Below, one piece after another: positions 9,392-18,854 of a stretch of DNA of 64,000 nucleotides; the stretch's first letter is position 1; each line of letters opens with the position of its first letter. The position numbers and the translations under genes are program-made. Source of the DNA: a virus; the IMG/VR virus record IMGVR_UViG_3300031972_002122, positions 62,001 through 126,000 of that record. The stretch is one strand, 5' to 3'. The notes under the pieces are model-generated. The model was not told the DNA's origin. It saw only the letters and a list, made by a program, of their open reading frames with translations, and ran no database searches.

Positions 9392-10164
9392 ATCCAACAA
9401 TAACTTACGCAATAACTGTGTGTAATGAGGACTGGGAACTGAAGGAGTTACTTAATACATTACATCCATACCTGCAGCGAGGGGATCAAATTTTAATACA
9501 ATCTGATTCGGATAGCGTCACTGATGGTGTTCTGGAGACTATAGATCGACGTATCTCACAATATCGAGGTTCGGACTTTAAGATAGAACACCAGAGCATT
9601 CGTCTGAATAAAGATTTTGGTAGCTTTAAGAATAAATTAAAGGATGGTGCTACTGGTGATTGGATATTTCAGATAGATGCTGATGAATATCCAACAGAAT
9701 CATTGTTAACATCGTTATTATATATTCTCAAGGAGAACGATCACGCTGAAGTGATTCTAGTGCCCAGAATAAACACCGTAGCTGGGATCACACAAGAACA
9801 CATCAATAAGTGGGGTTGGAGACACCAGAAGATAGAACATCCACTGTTGAAGGGTGTTATGGATATTGATGATAGTACTACGATGGCTGTAGAATTTCTT
9901 AAAAACGCAGACGCGGTGTATGAAGATAATGGTTCACGTGTTTATTATCATAAGCCCGTAATAAATTTCCCAGATTACCAATGGAGATTGTATAAGAACA
10001 AGAAATCGATACACTGGGTTAATAAGGTGCATGAACGATTGGTCGGGTATGATTATTATGCGACACTACCACCCGATATCTCATGGTGCCTAATGCATAG
10101 CAAGGAAATTGTTAGACAAGAATCTCAAAACGAGTTTTACGACGAAATAATTGATAGAAAATGA
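9388..10164 (+). CDS. glycosyltransferase family 2-like
   Basis: A 258-residue GT-A enzyme. The N-terminus ITYAITVCNEDWELKELL is the typical GT2 start, and WIFQIDADEYP carries the metal-binding DxD. It starts in an ATGA overlap. Sugar specificity cannot be read. Confidence 0.82.
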   Translation: MNPTITYAITVCNEDWELKELLNTLHPYLQRGDQILIQSDSDSVTDGVLETIDRRISQYRGSDFKIEHQSIRLNKDFGSFKNKLKDGATGDWIFQIDADEYPTESLLTSLLYILKENDHAEVILVPRINTVAGITQEHINKWGWRHQKIEHPLLKGVMDIDDSTTMAVEFLKNADAVYEDNGSRVYYHKPVINFPDYQWRLYKNKKSIHWVNKVHERLVGYDYYATLPPDISWCLMHSKEIVRQESQNEFYDEIIDRK

Positions 10165-10168
10165 TGGT

Positions 10169-10357
10169 GTGAAGGTAGAAATTAATTTATTTTATGTAAC
10201 TTTGATACTAATAATATCGAAGCTACTCGGACTGTTAAGTTGGTCTTGGTGGATTGTCTTCCTACCTGTACTTATACCACTAATGATTTACCTTGGGTTG
10301 ATTATAACAATCGTTGGGCTATTTTTAATTGAAAAGATATTTAGTGATACAGGTTAA
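10169..10357 (+). CDS. small integral membrane protein
   Basis: About 62 residues, almost entirely hydrophobic, with two predicted membrane helices separated by a Trp-rich turn (SWSWWIVF). The GTG at 10169 is the likely start; a TTG at 10151 is also in frame. Possible roles are a membrane anchor for the sugar enzymes or a small holin-like protein; neither is shown. Confidence 0.55.
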   Translation: MKVEINLFYVTLILIISKLLGLLSWSWWIVFLPVLIPLMIYLGLIITIVGLFLIEKIFSDTG

Positions 10358-11378
10358 AATATTTGAGTTAGATAAGCATAGGAATGAAACTACATTCCGA
10401 CCGTACCTTGCAGCTAGGCATGTACTTGAAGATATTGGTATACAATTTACTGAAGGCGATTCTTACGATTTCGCATGGATCGGTCAGGCTAGTATAGCTG
10501 ATAAAAAACTCCCACTTGAACAAAGCGTCGAGATGGGAATTCGTTTTTGTGAGGGTCTGGGTGATTTTATGATATTCGATGGGCAGGATTCACATTCATT
10601 GATTGGAACCGTCGACGTGTTGAGGGAAACTGATTGTTTACTTTTACTTAAGAACACGTTGTTGCGGGAGTGGGATATGTACAATGTACCGACACCTAAC
10701 GGTCGATGGTACTGGCGAGGTTTGGGGGAAGGTAATTACTCAGTACCAGATATACACGAGTTGAAGGATCGGATAACCCTTAGTGGTACGAATTGGATGA
10801 GTACAACTAACGTAAAATTTTTCGGTACAGAATATTTTGATAAAGTACATGACGTGTGTGGGTTATTTGGATATCCAGCATCACCAAATAGTGAACATGG
10901 GCTGGAGCATTATAAATTGTATAACGCTCATAGGAAGCCCTGTGTAGACATCCTTAAAAAATTACCTAGAACTAACACGTTACAAGATGGCGTCAAGATA
11001 CCTATCCAACGATATTATAAGATAATGTCTGAAAGTAAAATTGTGGTATCACCCACTGGATATGGTGAGATGACTCCACGTGATATTGAAGCTATTGGTA
11101 TGGGTTGTATTGTCATTAAGCCGACGGTGGATCATTTAGTGAGTGAGCCGTGGATTTTCGATGAGGGTCGAGTGTACATTGGATGTCGACATGATTATGC
11201 TGATCTGGAGGAGAAGATAGATTTTGTATTGTCGGATTTCAAAAACTTACAGGCTGAGATGTACGAGTATTCATTTAAAAAGTATATGTATATGTACGGT
11301 GATCCAACACGATTAGCTATACATTTACACAACATATTTGGAGAAAAATTAAACGGAGTTATAACACATGAAAATTAG
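10329..11378 (+). CDS. glycosyltransferase-like protein (exostosin/GT-B type)
   Basis: About 349 residues. The C-terminal third has SESKIVVSPTGYGEMTPRD followed by EAIGMGCIVIKP, the donor-domain signature of exostosin-like and group-1-like transferases. The start is uncertain: TTG 10329 or GTG 10344, both inside the previous gene. Its end overlaps the aminotransferase gene. Confidence 0.65.
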   Translation: MKRYLVIQVKIFELDKHRNETTFRPYLAARHVLEDIGIQFTEGDSYDFAWIGQASIADKKLPLEQSVEMGIRFCEGLGDFMIFDGQDSHSLIGTVDVLRETDCLLLLKNTLLREWDMYNVPTPNGRWYWRGLGEGNYSVPDIHELKDRITLSGTNWMSTTNVKFFGTEYFDKVHDVCGLFGYPASPNSEHGLEHYKLYNAHRKPCVDILKKLPRTNTLQDGVKIPIQRYYKIMSESKIVVSPTGYGEMTPRDIEAIGMGCIVIKPTVDHLVSEPWIFDEGRVYIGCRHDYADLEEKIDFVLSDFKNLQAEMYEYSFKKYMYMYGDPTRLAIHLHNIFGEKLNGVITHEN

Positions 11379-12501
11379 AGATAAAATGTTGCCAGCCCTC
11401 CAACCGCAGGGTGGGGATGAAGAGATCGCAGCACTGTCGGAAGTCATTCGTTCTGGCTGGTGGGGCAAAGGTGCTAAGGTTAAAGAGTTTGAAGAAAAGT
11501 TTGCGAAGATGGTCGGTGCTAAATACGCTATTGCCGTGACTAGTAACTCACACGGAATTGATTTGGTATTAAAAGCTAACGGAATTGATAGTGGGGATAT
11601 AATAAATCCAGCAATCTCGTTCGTAGCTACTGCAATGATTCCCGTTTGGAATGGCTGCAAAACAAATATAGTAGACGTTGATCCCGAGACATTGAATATT
11701 GACCCAGAGGATGTAGCGATTCGAATTACGGATGATACGAAAGCAATTATAGCTGTTAACATGGCAGGCGTACCAGCACCAATATCAGAACTGAGGAAGG
11801 TGTTTGATGGGCTGATCATAGAGGATTGCGCACATAGTTGTTATGTCGACGGGGCTGGGCAGGCAGGTGATGTTGCGGTGTGGTCTTTCCAAGCAGTAAA
11901 AACTATGCCATGTGGTGACGGTGGTATGATTACTACCAATGATAAAGAGATGTATGAGAAGATGAGCTCTATGACTTGGTTTGGAGTGTCGAGTACATTC
12001 TCTAGAGTTTCAAAACAGGAGGGGGATGGCGTGTCTGGTAAACCGGGCTACTCATGGGACTACGAGATCGATACGATAGGTCAAAAATGTTACATGATTG
12101 ACATCGCTGCTGCTATTTGTTTGGAGCAAATGAAGAAACTACCAGCTAACCTCGAGCGGCGACGATATATACGTGATAGGTATGACGCGGAATTGCATGA
12201 CATGGTACGACGTCCAGCTAAAAGTGAGACGGTGCAGTATTATTGTATGCGAGTACCACCAGAAGATCGTGACTCGTTGATAGATTATTTAGCTGATAAG
12301 AAGATACATACATCTGTTCACTTTAAACCTCTTTATAAGTATAAGGCATTGCATGAACATTTGGTATTCCCAAAGAGACCATATAGTGTATCAGATCGGG
12401 AGTGGCTTGGATTGGTATCTATCCCATTACATACTGGGATGACTGACGAAGATATTGATTATGTAATTTATTGGGTTAATAAATATTTTGATGAAAAGTA
12501 A
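11368..12501 (+). CDS. DegT/DnrJ/EryC1/StrS-type sugar aminotransferase
   Basis: PLP-dependent aminotransferase of 377 residues, the normal length for the family, making amino sugars from 4- or 3-keto nucleotide sugars. GGDEEIAALSEVIRSGWW is the family N-terminus; EDCAHS carries the PLP-pyridine Asp (D153); FQAVKTMPCGDGG carries the PLP lysine (K178). It sits next to an RmlD-like reductase, giving a nucleotide-sugar pathway module. Confidence 0.95.
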   Translation: MKIRDKMLPALQPQGGDEEIAALSEVIRSGWWGKGAKVKEFEEKFAKMVGAKYAIAVTSNSHGIDLVLKANGIDSGDIINPAISFVATAMIPVWNGCKTNIVDVDPETLNIDPEDVAIRITDDTKAIIAVNMAGVPAPISELRKVFDGLIIEDCAHSCYVDGAGQAGDVAVWSFQAVKTMPCGDGGMITTNDKEMYEKMSSMTWFGVSSTFSRVSKQEGDGVSGKPGYSWDYEIDTIGQKCYMIDIAAAICLEQMKKLPANLERRRYIRDRYDAELHDMVRRPAKSETVQYYCMRVPPEDRDSLIDYLADKKIHTSVHFKPLYKYKALHEHLVFPKRPYSVSDREWLGLVSIPLHTGMTDEDIDYVIYWVNKYFDEK

Positions 12502-13222
12502 GATAGGAATACTGGGGGACGGGCTACTTGCTAAGGAGTTGAATAGGCAGACTGGCTGGGATATGATCAGTAGACGCATGCACGGTTTTGATATAACTGA
12601 CCCATCGACATGGAATAGTACACCGTTGTGGAGGTCTGAGCACGGCGTCGCATTCTATACGCAATATACCACACTCATAAATTGTATAGCGCATACCGAT
12701 ACGTATTCTGAAGATCGGGATACCCACTGGGATGTTAACTATGTGGGTGTTGCTAATTTAGTAGAGTTTTGTAATCATCATAACATAAAATTAGTACACA
12801 TTTCGACGGATTATATCTACAGTAACTCGACATCTAACGCATCTGAAGAAAAAACAGTACCAGTTCACTGTGAGAACTGGTATGGCTATACTAAATTATT
12901 GGGTGATGGGCATGTGCAATTATCTAGTGACGATTATCTACTGATCCGTGCTACACATAAGGCTAAACCATTTTCACATCAATCAGCGTGGATAAACCAG
13001 ATCGGAAATTTTGATTATGTCGACGTGATTAGTGAGAAAATAATCAAACTAGTTGAGGCGGGTGCTGATGGTGTGTATAATGTTGGTACACAGTTGAAAA
13101 GTATGTATAATCTAGCCAAACAGACTAATATGGTAGTCACTCCTGAACATGGGTCGTATCGACCGAGTACACCAACCGACACAAGTATGAATATAACTAA
13201 AATGAAGAACAAATTAACATGA
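12491..13222 (+). CDS. RmlD-like NAD(P)-dependent sugar reductase (short-chain dehydrogenase)
   Basis: A 243-residue extended SDR protein. GILGDGLLAKEL is the Rossmann GxxGxxG, HISTDYIY the catalytic strand, and YGYTK the YxxxK. It resembles dTDP-4-dehydrorhamnose reductase but is shorter than the usual 290-300. The ATG at 12491 overlaps the aminotransferase stop. It probably reduces a keto-sugar nucleotide. Confidence 0.85.
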   Translation: MKSKIGILGDGLLAKELNRQTGWDMISRRMHGFDITDPSTWNSTPLWRSEHGVAFYTQYTTLINCIAHTDTYSEDRDTHWDVNYVGVANLVEFCNHHNIKLVHISTDYIYSNSTSNASEEKTVPVHCENWYGYTKLLGDGHVQLSSDDYLLIRATHKAKPFSHQSAWINQIGNFDYVDVISEKIIKLVEAGADGVYNVGTQLKSMYNLAKQTNMVVTPEHGSYRPSTPTDTSMNITKMKNKLT

Positions 13223-13872
13223 TTACAGCCGTAATAACAACACATCAAAGTCATATTAGACCTACAGGTCATGCAGAAGCTCTCAAATGTATTGAAACGT
13301 TATTAAACGTACTACCAGATGTTAATATAATTGTGGTTAATAATGGTTCCGACTCGTTGTTTTGGTATCCACAAGGTATACAGATAGTCGAGCGGAAGGA
13401 TCAAATCGATGGCTTGACTGGTGCGTGGAATGAGGGTGTTAACTTGGCTTACAAAAACGGAGCCGAACTAATAATCCAGATGTCTGATGATATATCATTT
13501 AATGATACATTTAAACAATTTGGAGAAATAGTTATGAATCATCCAGATAAAGATATTGGTGTGTTTGGTACATTGACGGATTCTATGACGTCATACCCAC
13601 CGCAGCGTTCCCGAGTAGCTAAATCAGGAGTCAGAGAAATCACTGGGAGTAAATACGCCGTACATGGTTGGATGTTCGCATTTACGAAAAATTTTTACGA
13701 ACAGTTTTTATTGCCTAATGGAAATTTATTTGATACGAAGTATCCATTTGGGTATAATGAAGAACATTTCCAGAGAAGAATCTGGAAGGATGGTGGGAAG
13801 AGTTTCATCGTCGATGATTGTTTAGTTCACCATGAGCATTTGAATGCTTGGAAAAAGGTAGACCAATTATGA
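13219..13872 (+). CDS. glycosyltransferase family 2-like
   Basis: A 217-residue GT-A protein. 'ITAVITTHQSH', 'IIVVNNGSDS' and 'GLTGAWNEGVNLA' follow the GT2 pattern, and IQMSDDI stands at the DxD site. It starts in an ATGA overlap with the SDR gene. The substrate is unknown. Confidence 0.8.
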   Translation: MITAVITTHQSHIRPTGHAEALKCIETLLNVLPDVNIIVVNNGSDSLFWYPQGIQIVERKDQIDGLTGAWNEGVNLAYKNGAELIIQMSDDISFNDTFKQFGEIVMNHPDKDIGVFGTLTDSMTSYPPQRSRVAKSGVREITGSKYAVHGWMFAFTKNFYEQFLLPNGNLFDTKYPFGYNEEHFQRRIWKDGGKSFIVDDCLVHHEHLNAWKKVDQL

Positions 13873-14834
13873 TCAATCTTCACTTAAGACCAGAGTTTAC
13901 GTATGAATTAGTTCAGGCTATACCATATGCTAAGTGGCTCCATGACCGTGGAGAATTAGGGACGGTGTATGTGTGTAATGGAATGGCACCGTATTATTTC
14001 TTCGCGGACAATGTTGTGGAGAAGTATGATCAACGAACGATTGATAATAAGACATCTGGAGTACTCCAGTTACCAAATACTTGGCTACATCACAACGCTG
14101 AGGCGGTCATGGGTAAGGATTATTCATTATTAACTGAAGAAGAAAAAGTAGAAGCTAATGGCGTGTTAGATTACACCAAGTGGACACCACCCGATTATAG
14201 GGCGGAGTATCAGGAAGACGCCAAGAATCATATTGCGTTTGATAAGCCACTTATAATCATAAACAATCAGTATAATATCGAGAAGGGTATGATGCCCACC
14301 CGATATTTTAGTATCGAATGTTTATATGACATGTTTAGTACTTTAGAAGAAGCTGGTTATCAGGTTGTGTATAATCGTCCAAGAAATACTGAGTTTACTA
14401 TAGACGAAAACGAACATAACACTATTAGAAACGGGTTGAAACTGCAGGCTGACGTTGCTGGCGTGGGTATAATGACTGATTATGATCTGTGTAAACACTT
14501 TGATAACGTAGTGACGTTTGAATCGTTACACGCCACATATGAACAGTACACATACAACGAATTTCAGTTGAGGTTGTTTTGTTTAGCTGAGGGGTTTGTA
14601 GGATTAGTTGGTGGGGCTGGGACACTATCTTGCTATTACCATAAACCAACAATTATGTACGGCACAGTCAGTCGAGCGATTGCTGATGGGTATTGGAAAC
14701 CAACTAGTTACTATCAAAAGTTGAGTGATCGAAATGCATACCCAGTTATAGATAAACGAACAGAACAGATCGCTAGAGGTGGTCATGACTATTCAGAATT
14801 GCATTATTTAATAAATGACTTATTTGTACAATGA
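13869..14834 (+). CDS. glycosyltransferase-like protein
   Basis: A 321-residue protein. 'ELVQAIPYAKWLHDRGELG' near the start and VGLVGGAGTLSCYYHKPTI near the C-terminus resemble GT-B enzymes and capsule-type transferases. The ATG at 13869 overlaps the previous stop (ATGA). Function is inferred mainly from this pattern and the cassette. Confidence 0.55.
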   Translation: MINLHLRPEFTYELVQAIPYAKWLHDRGELGTVYVCNGMAPYYFFADNVVEKYDQRTIDNKTSGVLQLPNTWLHHNAEAVMGKDYSLLTEEEKVEANGVLDYTKWTPPDYRAEYQEDAKNHIAFDKPLIIINNQYNIEKGMMPTRYFSIECLYDMFSTLEEAGYQVVYNRPRNTEFTIDENEHNTIRNGLKLQADVAGVGIMTDYDLCKHFDNVVTFESLHATYEQYTYNEFQLRLFCLAEGFVGLVGGAGTLSCYYHKPTIMYGTVSRAIADGYWKPTSYYQKLSDRNAYPVIDKRTEQIARGGHDYSELHYLINDLFVQ

Positions 14835-15256
14835 GAATAACAAATGTAGATACACTATCGTCACTGATCGATCGGTTGATTACCGAGAATATTAAACTAT
14901 TCTTTTTTGCGAAGGGTGGGGAATTGGTGAAGGTAGCTCACCAGAAAGAAGTGATAGCTAAGATAAAGGATCGGATGAGTAAATTGTTCCTAGAAGCTAC
15001 AGAACGTGGGTATGAATATACTGGTGAGCGGAGAACTTTTAATAGCGAGTTTAGTGAGCATGTTCAAGAACTTATACTCAACGACATACGTATTGGTGAG
15101 GCTGATAGAGCTAGACTGGAGGAGGTAACGTCGGAAGAACCAGACTTTTACCGGATGGCGTTTAACGAGATTCGTTTAAGGATCGCTAACGAGGGAAGGG
15201 CTAAAAATAAAAATAACATTGATGAATCATTTAAGGGGATGACTAGTGAAGAATAA
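14831..15256 (+). CDS. hypothetical protein (141 aa)
   Basis: Charged, helix-rich protein with no known motif. It is in an ATGA overlap behind a glycosyltransferase-like gene and overlaps the next gene by 11 bases. No function can be proposed. Confidence 0.65.
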   Translation: MRITNVDTLSSLIDRLITENIKLFFFAKGGELVKVAHQKEVIAKIKDRMSKLFLEATERGYEYTGERRTFNSEFSEHVQELILNDIRIGEADRARLEEVTSEEPDFYRMAFNEIRLRIANEGRAKNKNNIDESFKGMTSEE

Positions 15257-15851
15257 AATTGTAGTGTTATCACAATGTAAGAATGGGACGACCACGATTT
15301 GTTCGTCAATTCAAATGGTTTCTAAGATGAAGCTCCATGGGTGGTTAGGTAATAAATTTTATAGAAAAAAGCATAAGGAGGTGTGGCTACCTGAATTGTT
15401 TAAAGAGATAGATAAGTATGATATTCTCCACGACGATCCCATGCCATTCATTTATCAGGAACTACACGAGCACTATCAAGCTATGGGTATTAGACCTAAA
15501 TATATTCTGAGTTATCGGAATCCAGAAGACTGGTATAATTCGTTTCATTACGGGTTTTCTAGAGATTGGTCTGGTAAGTATAGGGGAAAGCGAAAATTAT
15601 ACCCATACGATTTGCGGGATATAACTAAAAAAGAACTATTTATCAATGCCTATATACGGCTAAATGAAAAAATTATCAAGTATTTTAATGATACATGTCC
15701 AGAAGATTTTTTACATTTTGATATCGGTGACTGGAGTGGTCGTAGTGATTATGAAAACTGGAAATTTTTACTAGATTTTTGTCAGGTGGAATATGATGAT
15801 GCGTATATTCGTGAAAAACCTTTTCCTAAATTAAGGGCTAGAAAAAAATAA
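15246..15851 (+). CDS. sulfotransferase-like protein
   Basis: A 201-residue protein. 'SQCKNGTTTICSSI' near the N-terminus fits the 5'-phosphosulfate loop of PAPS-dependent sulfotransferases, and YILSYRNPEDWYNSF fits the 3'-phosphate segment (R-x-P-x-D/E then S). It probably transfers sulfate to a sugar made by the cassette. GTG start overlapping the previous gene. It is shorter than most of the family. Confidence 0.68.
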   Translation: MKNKIVVLSQCKNGTTTICSSIQMVSKMKLHGWLGNKFYRKKHKEVWLPELFKEIDKYDILHDDPMPFIYQELHEHYQAMGIRPKYILSYRNPEDWYNSFHYGFSRDWSGKYRGKRKLYPYDLRDITKKELFINAYIRLNEKIIKYFNDTCPEDFLHFDIGDWSGRSDYENWKFLLDFCQVEYDDAYIREKPFPKLRARKK

Positions 15852-16864
15852 TGAAGAAAATATTAGTTACAGGTGCTGCAGGCTTAGTTGGGTCTAATTT
15901 CGTAGAATTTTTATCTAAAAAGGATATAAAGGTATGTGCCGTCGACAATCTAACTGGTGGCAATCACGTAGTACGTAGTCCACATGTGGAATTCCATAAA
16001 TGTGATGTTGAATCTGACAGATTCGAGCAGATATTCAGTGAATTCAAACCAGACGTAGTATATCATATGGCAGCGTACGCCGCGGAAGGTCTTAGCCCAT
16101 TCATACGAAAGTTTAATTACACAAACAATTTAATATCGACCGCTAACGTAGTCAATTGTTGTATACAATATGGTGTTAAGAGATTAGTGTTTCTATCGTC
16201 GATGGCAGTGTACGGTAATCAGTATGAGCCACCATTTCATGAGGACTTGATACCTAATCCGATTGATCCATATGGGATTGCTAAATACGCGTGTGAAATG
16301 GATATCCGAGTTGCTGGTGAGCAGCATGGGTTAGACTGGTGTATTATAAGACCCCATAATGTTTATGGTGAGAAGCAAAATATATGGGACAGGTACAGAA
16401 ATGTACTTGGAATTTGGATGTGGAAGCATATACAGGGGGAACCCATAACAATTTTCGGAGATGGTCAGCAAGAGCGAGCATTCTCATATATAGCTGATTG
16501 TATGCGACCTTTGTTTTTAGCAGGTATATCTCCATCCGCGAGTAAAGAGATCATAAATCTGGGCGGGAAAACATCCATCAGTATTGAGGGAGCTGCAGAT
16601 ACACTTATCGATGTGATGGGCGGTGGTGAAAAAGTATTCCTTGAGGGGCGTCACGAAACTAAATATGCATATTCTACTTGGGATAAGTCGGTGGATATTC
16701 TAGAGTACTCAACGAGAACTCCTGAGACTTCATTTAAAGATGGGTTGACGAATATGTGGGCGTGGGCTAAAGAAGCTAGTCAGGGCGTCGCCAGACAGTG
16801 GCATGAGTATGAAATCGATAAAGGATTATATAATTTTTGGAAAAACGAAAACGATGCTGATTAA
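15851..16864 (+). CDS. NAD-dependent nucleotide-sugar epimerase/dehydratase (GalE-like)
   Basis: A 337-residue extended SDR. VTGAAGLVGSNF is the Rossmann motif, FLSSMAVYG the catalytic Ser region, and YGIAKYACE the YxxxK; IIRPHNVYG is the substrate-binding strand. Length is normal for UDP-glucose 4-epimerases and related enzymes. The exact reaction cannot be decided from sequence. It starts in a TAATG overlap. Confidence 0.93.
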   Translation: MKKILVTGAAGLVGSNFVEFLSKKDIKVCAVDNLTGGNHVVRSPHVEFHKCDVESDRFEQIFSEFKPDVVYHMAAYAAEGLSPFIRKFNYTNNLISTANVVNCCIQYGVKRLVFLSSMAVYGNQYEPPFHEDLIPNPIDPYGIAKYACEMDIRVAGEQHGLDWCIIRPHNVYGEKQNIWDRYRNVLGIWMWKHIQGEPITIFGDGQQERAFSYIADCMRPLFLAGISPSASKEIINLGGKTSISIEGAADTLIDVMGGGEKVFLEGRHETKYAYSTWDKSVDILEYSTRTPETSFKDGLTNMWAWAKEASQGVARQWHEYEIDKGLYNFWKNENDAD

Positions 16865-17105
16865 AGAAGCGATGCTTGAAATGTATTCAGATATGGAATG
16901 GGTGACTGCCGACGGGTTTGACGACGCGATTATTGGGGTATGTGAAAATCGGGTAGTGTACTCAGTCCACAAGTGCATTAAAATTCTTATGAATGATATG
17001 TCATTTGATGATGCGGTTGAGTATTTTAATTTTAATGTCAGCGGTTCATACATCGGGGAGCAAACTCCGATATGGGTCGATGATTTATTTTATCAAGAAG
17101 TTTAA
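16854..17105 (+). CDS. conserved small phage protein of unknown function (83 aa)
   Basis: It contains GFDDAIIGVCENRVVYSV then 'MSFDDAVEYFNFNVSGSYIG' and ends near TPIWVDD. From memory this pattern (alternating 'D-A-I-I-G' and 'A-x-E-Y-F-x-F-N') is widespread in small phage proteins of unknown function. Start chosen at the ATG that overlaps the epimerase stop by 11 bases. Confidence 0.72.
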   Translation: MLIKEAMLEMYSDMEWVTADGFDDAIIGVCENRVVYSVHKCIKILMNDMSFDDAVEYFNFNVSGSYIGEQTPIWVDDLFYQEV

Positions 17106-17106
17106 T

Positions 17107-18003
17107 ATGAGTAAACGAATAGTTATAATGCCAACATTTGCGGAGGCACCGATGATACGATGTCAGATTCCTAACATTGTAGAAACACTTAAACCAGATA
17201 TCGTCATCTATAACGAGGGGGTTTTTCCACTCGGGCCAGAAAATGGTAGTATAATAAATGATGATTTCATTTCTAATTATTGTTCTGATGATGGGTACAC
17301 TGGATTTGATTTTGATGAAACTAAAGCAATATTAGCAGAAGCTCAGGAAACATACCCAGATATCGAATGGCACTTGGGTGCGATCAAATACCCAGCGGGT
17401 ATGCGGGCTGAAGATGCATATACATTTGCCGTTTCTAATTTTGAAGATTACGGTATCGAACTTGAGGTTGGTGATATTATATTTCCATCTGAAGCTGATG
17501 TATTTCATCTTGAAAGTGCGGCGGATGAGATTGATGAACTTGTAAATAGCTTGAAACCCGATGAAGGAATTTCAAGTAACTGGTGGGATTTTGGGGCGAC
17601 CCAAAATTATATCGAACAACGACTTCATCCAGACGTGAACACAGTAACTCGAAGTAGGCGATTCGCCGTATGTTACGGTACGATGGGATATTACCAATCC
17701 GTAGCTCAGAATTTTGTATCACAAAAATATACGAATACCAGACTCGTCGAGTTGAGAACATATCATTACCCATGGTTCAGAATCGGTAAATATTTAGACC
17801 TACGATGTATTATGTTGCGAAGGCAACGGAACTATTGGAACGATTATATGATAGGACATTGGGAGCAGATCGAGGAGACTCGGAATGGAACATTTAAAGA
17901 ATCTGTAATGATCAGACCAACATTGACTGGAAATTATAGATATGTAAAATATATCGACACCGAACATCCAAAGTCGATACAAAAACATACTTGTTATATA
18001 TGA
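17107..18003 (+). CDS. glycosyltransferase-like protein (GT-A type)
   Basis: A 298-residue protein. 'VGDIIFPSEADVFHLE' resembles the metal/donor site of GT2-like enzymes, and 'SNWWDFGATQNYIEQ' is a motif seen with them. The ATG at 17107 directly follows the preceding gene. It ends in an ATGA overlap with another transferase gene. Confidence 0.6.
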   Translation: MSKRIVIMPTFAEAPMIRCQIPNIVETLKPDIVIYNEGVFPLGPENGSIINDDFISNYCSDDGYTGFDFDETKAILAEAQETYPDIEWHLGAIKYPAGMRAEDAYTFAVSNFEDYGIELEVGDIIFPSEADVFHLESAADEIDELVNSLKPDEGISSNWWDFGATQNYIEQRLHPDVNTVTRSRRFAVCYGTMGYYQSVAQNFVSQKYTNTRLVELRTYHYPWFRIGKYLDLRCIMLRRQRNYWNDYMIGHWEQIEETRNGTFKESVMIRPTLTGNYRYVKYIDTEHPKSIQKHTCYI

Positions 18004-18854
18004 GATATGTAGCTAGGTGGGATGACGATTTTAATCACATAAATGACGATGAAATGAGCACGAAAAATGTAGTATTTTGGATCGGTGTAACACCAGACGA
18101 TCCGAGAGTTGCAGATAAATTTAGATATGGTGATTTTTCATGGATGGAATACTCCAAGAAGACGTGGGAATTCTGGTGTGCTAAAAATGGTGTAGAATTT
18201 ATACACTATGATGCACCAACTAGGGATGATCTGATAAAATATAAAGTAAACTGGCAGCGATGGGTTGATGTATTTGACTTCGTACCTGAGGATTATGATT
18301 CCATTCTGACTGTTGACGCGTCGATCATGGTGAAATGGGATGCACCTAACTTTTTCGATATAGGTGTTGGGAAAATGTGTGCGATGCGTGCGAATGAGAA
18401 CTGGAAGTGGACATATGCGAGTGCTAATGGGTATGCTGACCTATTTCCAGATGTAGACTTTGTGCATAAGGATTATTTTTGTTCTGGTATGGTTATGCTT
18501 AGAAAGGAACACGAAGAATTTATCAAGGAATTCGGTCGATTTTATTTAGATAACGTCGACGTGATTGTTGAGCGGGAAGATGTACTGATCAAGCGTGGTA
18601 GAGATCAACCTGTACTTAACTACTTTGTACAACGTGATGAGATACCATTTCATCATTGGGATATCAATGTCGCGGTCAATCACTTATATAGACGACAGAT
18701 TTTGAATGGTAACTGGCAACTTAAAGAGGACACCACACCATTCTTCATTAAATATTTTAATGCTTGGCAATTCTCAGGATTTCCAGACCGCGGAGATACT
18801 AGGACTAAATTGATGAGCCAGACATGGGATTTAATAAAACACAATTATGAGTAA
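18000..18854 (+). CDS. GT8/GMA12-like glycosyltransferase
   Basis: A 284-residue protein, clear relative of the next gene. 'WQRWVDVFDFVPEDYDSILTV' leads to DASIMV at the DxD position (one acidic residue replaced), then 'YFCSGMVMLRKEH' and 'GRDQPVLNYFV', the conserved late motifs. Start at 18000 (ATGA overlap) or at the ATG 18054. The weakened DxD is notable. Confidence 0.72.
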   Translation: MRYVARWDDDFNHINDDEMSTKNVVFWIGVTPDDPRVADKFRYGDFSWMEYSKKTWEFWCAKNGVEFIHYDAPTRDDLIKYKVNWQRWVDVFDFVPEDYDSILTVDASIMVKWDAPNFFDIGVGKMCAMRANENWKWTYASANGYADLFPDVDFVHKDYFCSGMVMLRKEHEEFIKEFGRFYLDNVDVIVEREDVLIKRGRDQPVLNYFVQRDEIPFHHWDINVAVNHLYRRQILNGNWQLKEDTTPFFIKYFNAWQFSGFPDRGDTRTKLMSQTWDLIKHNYE

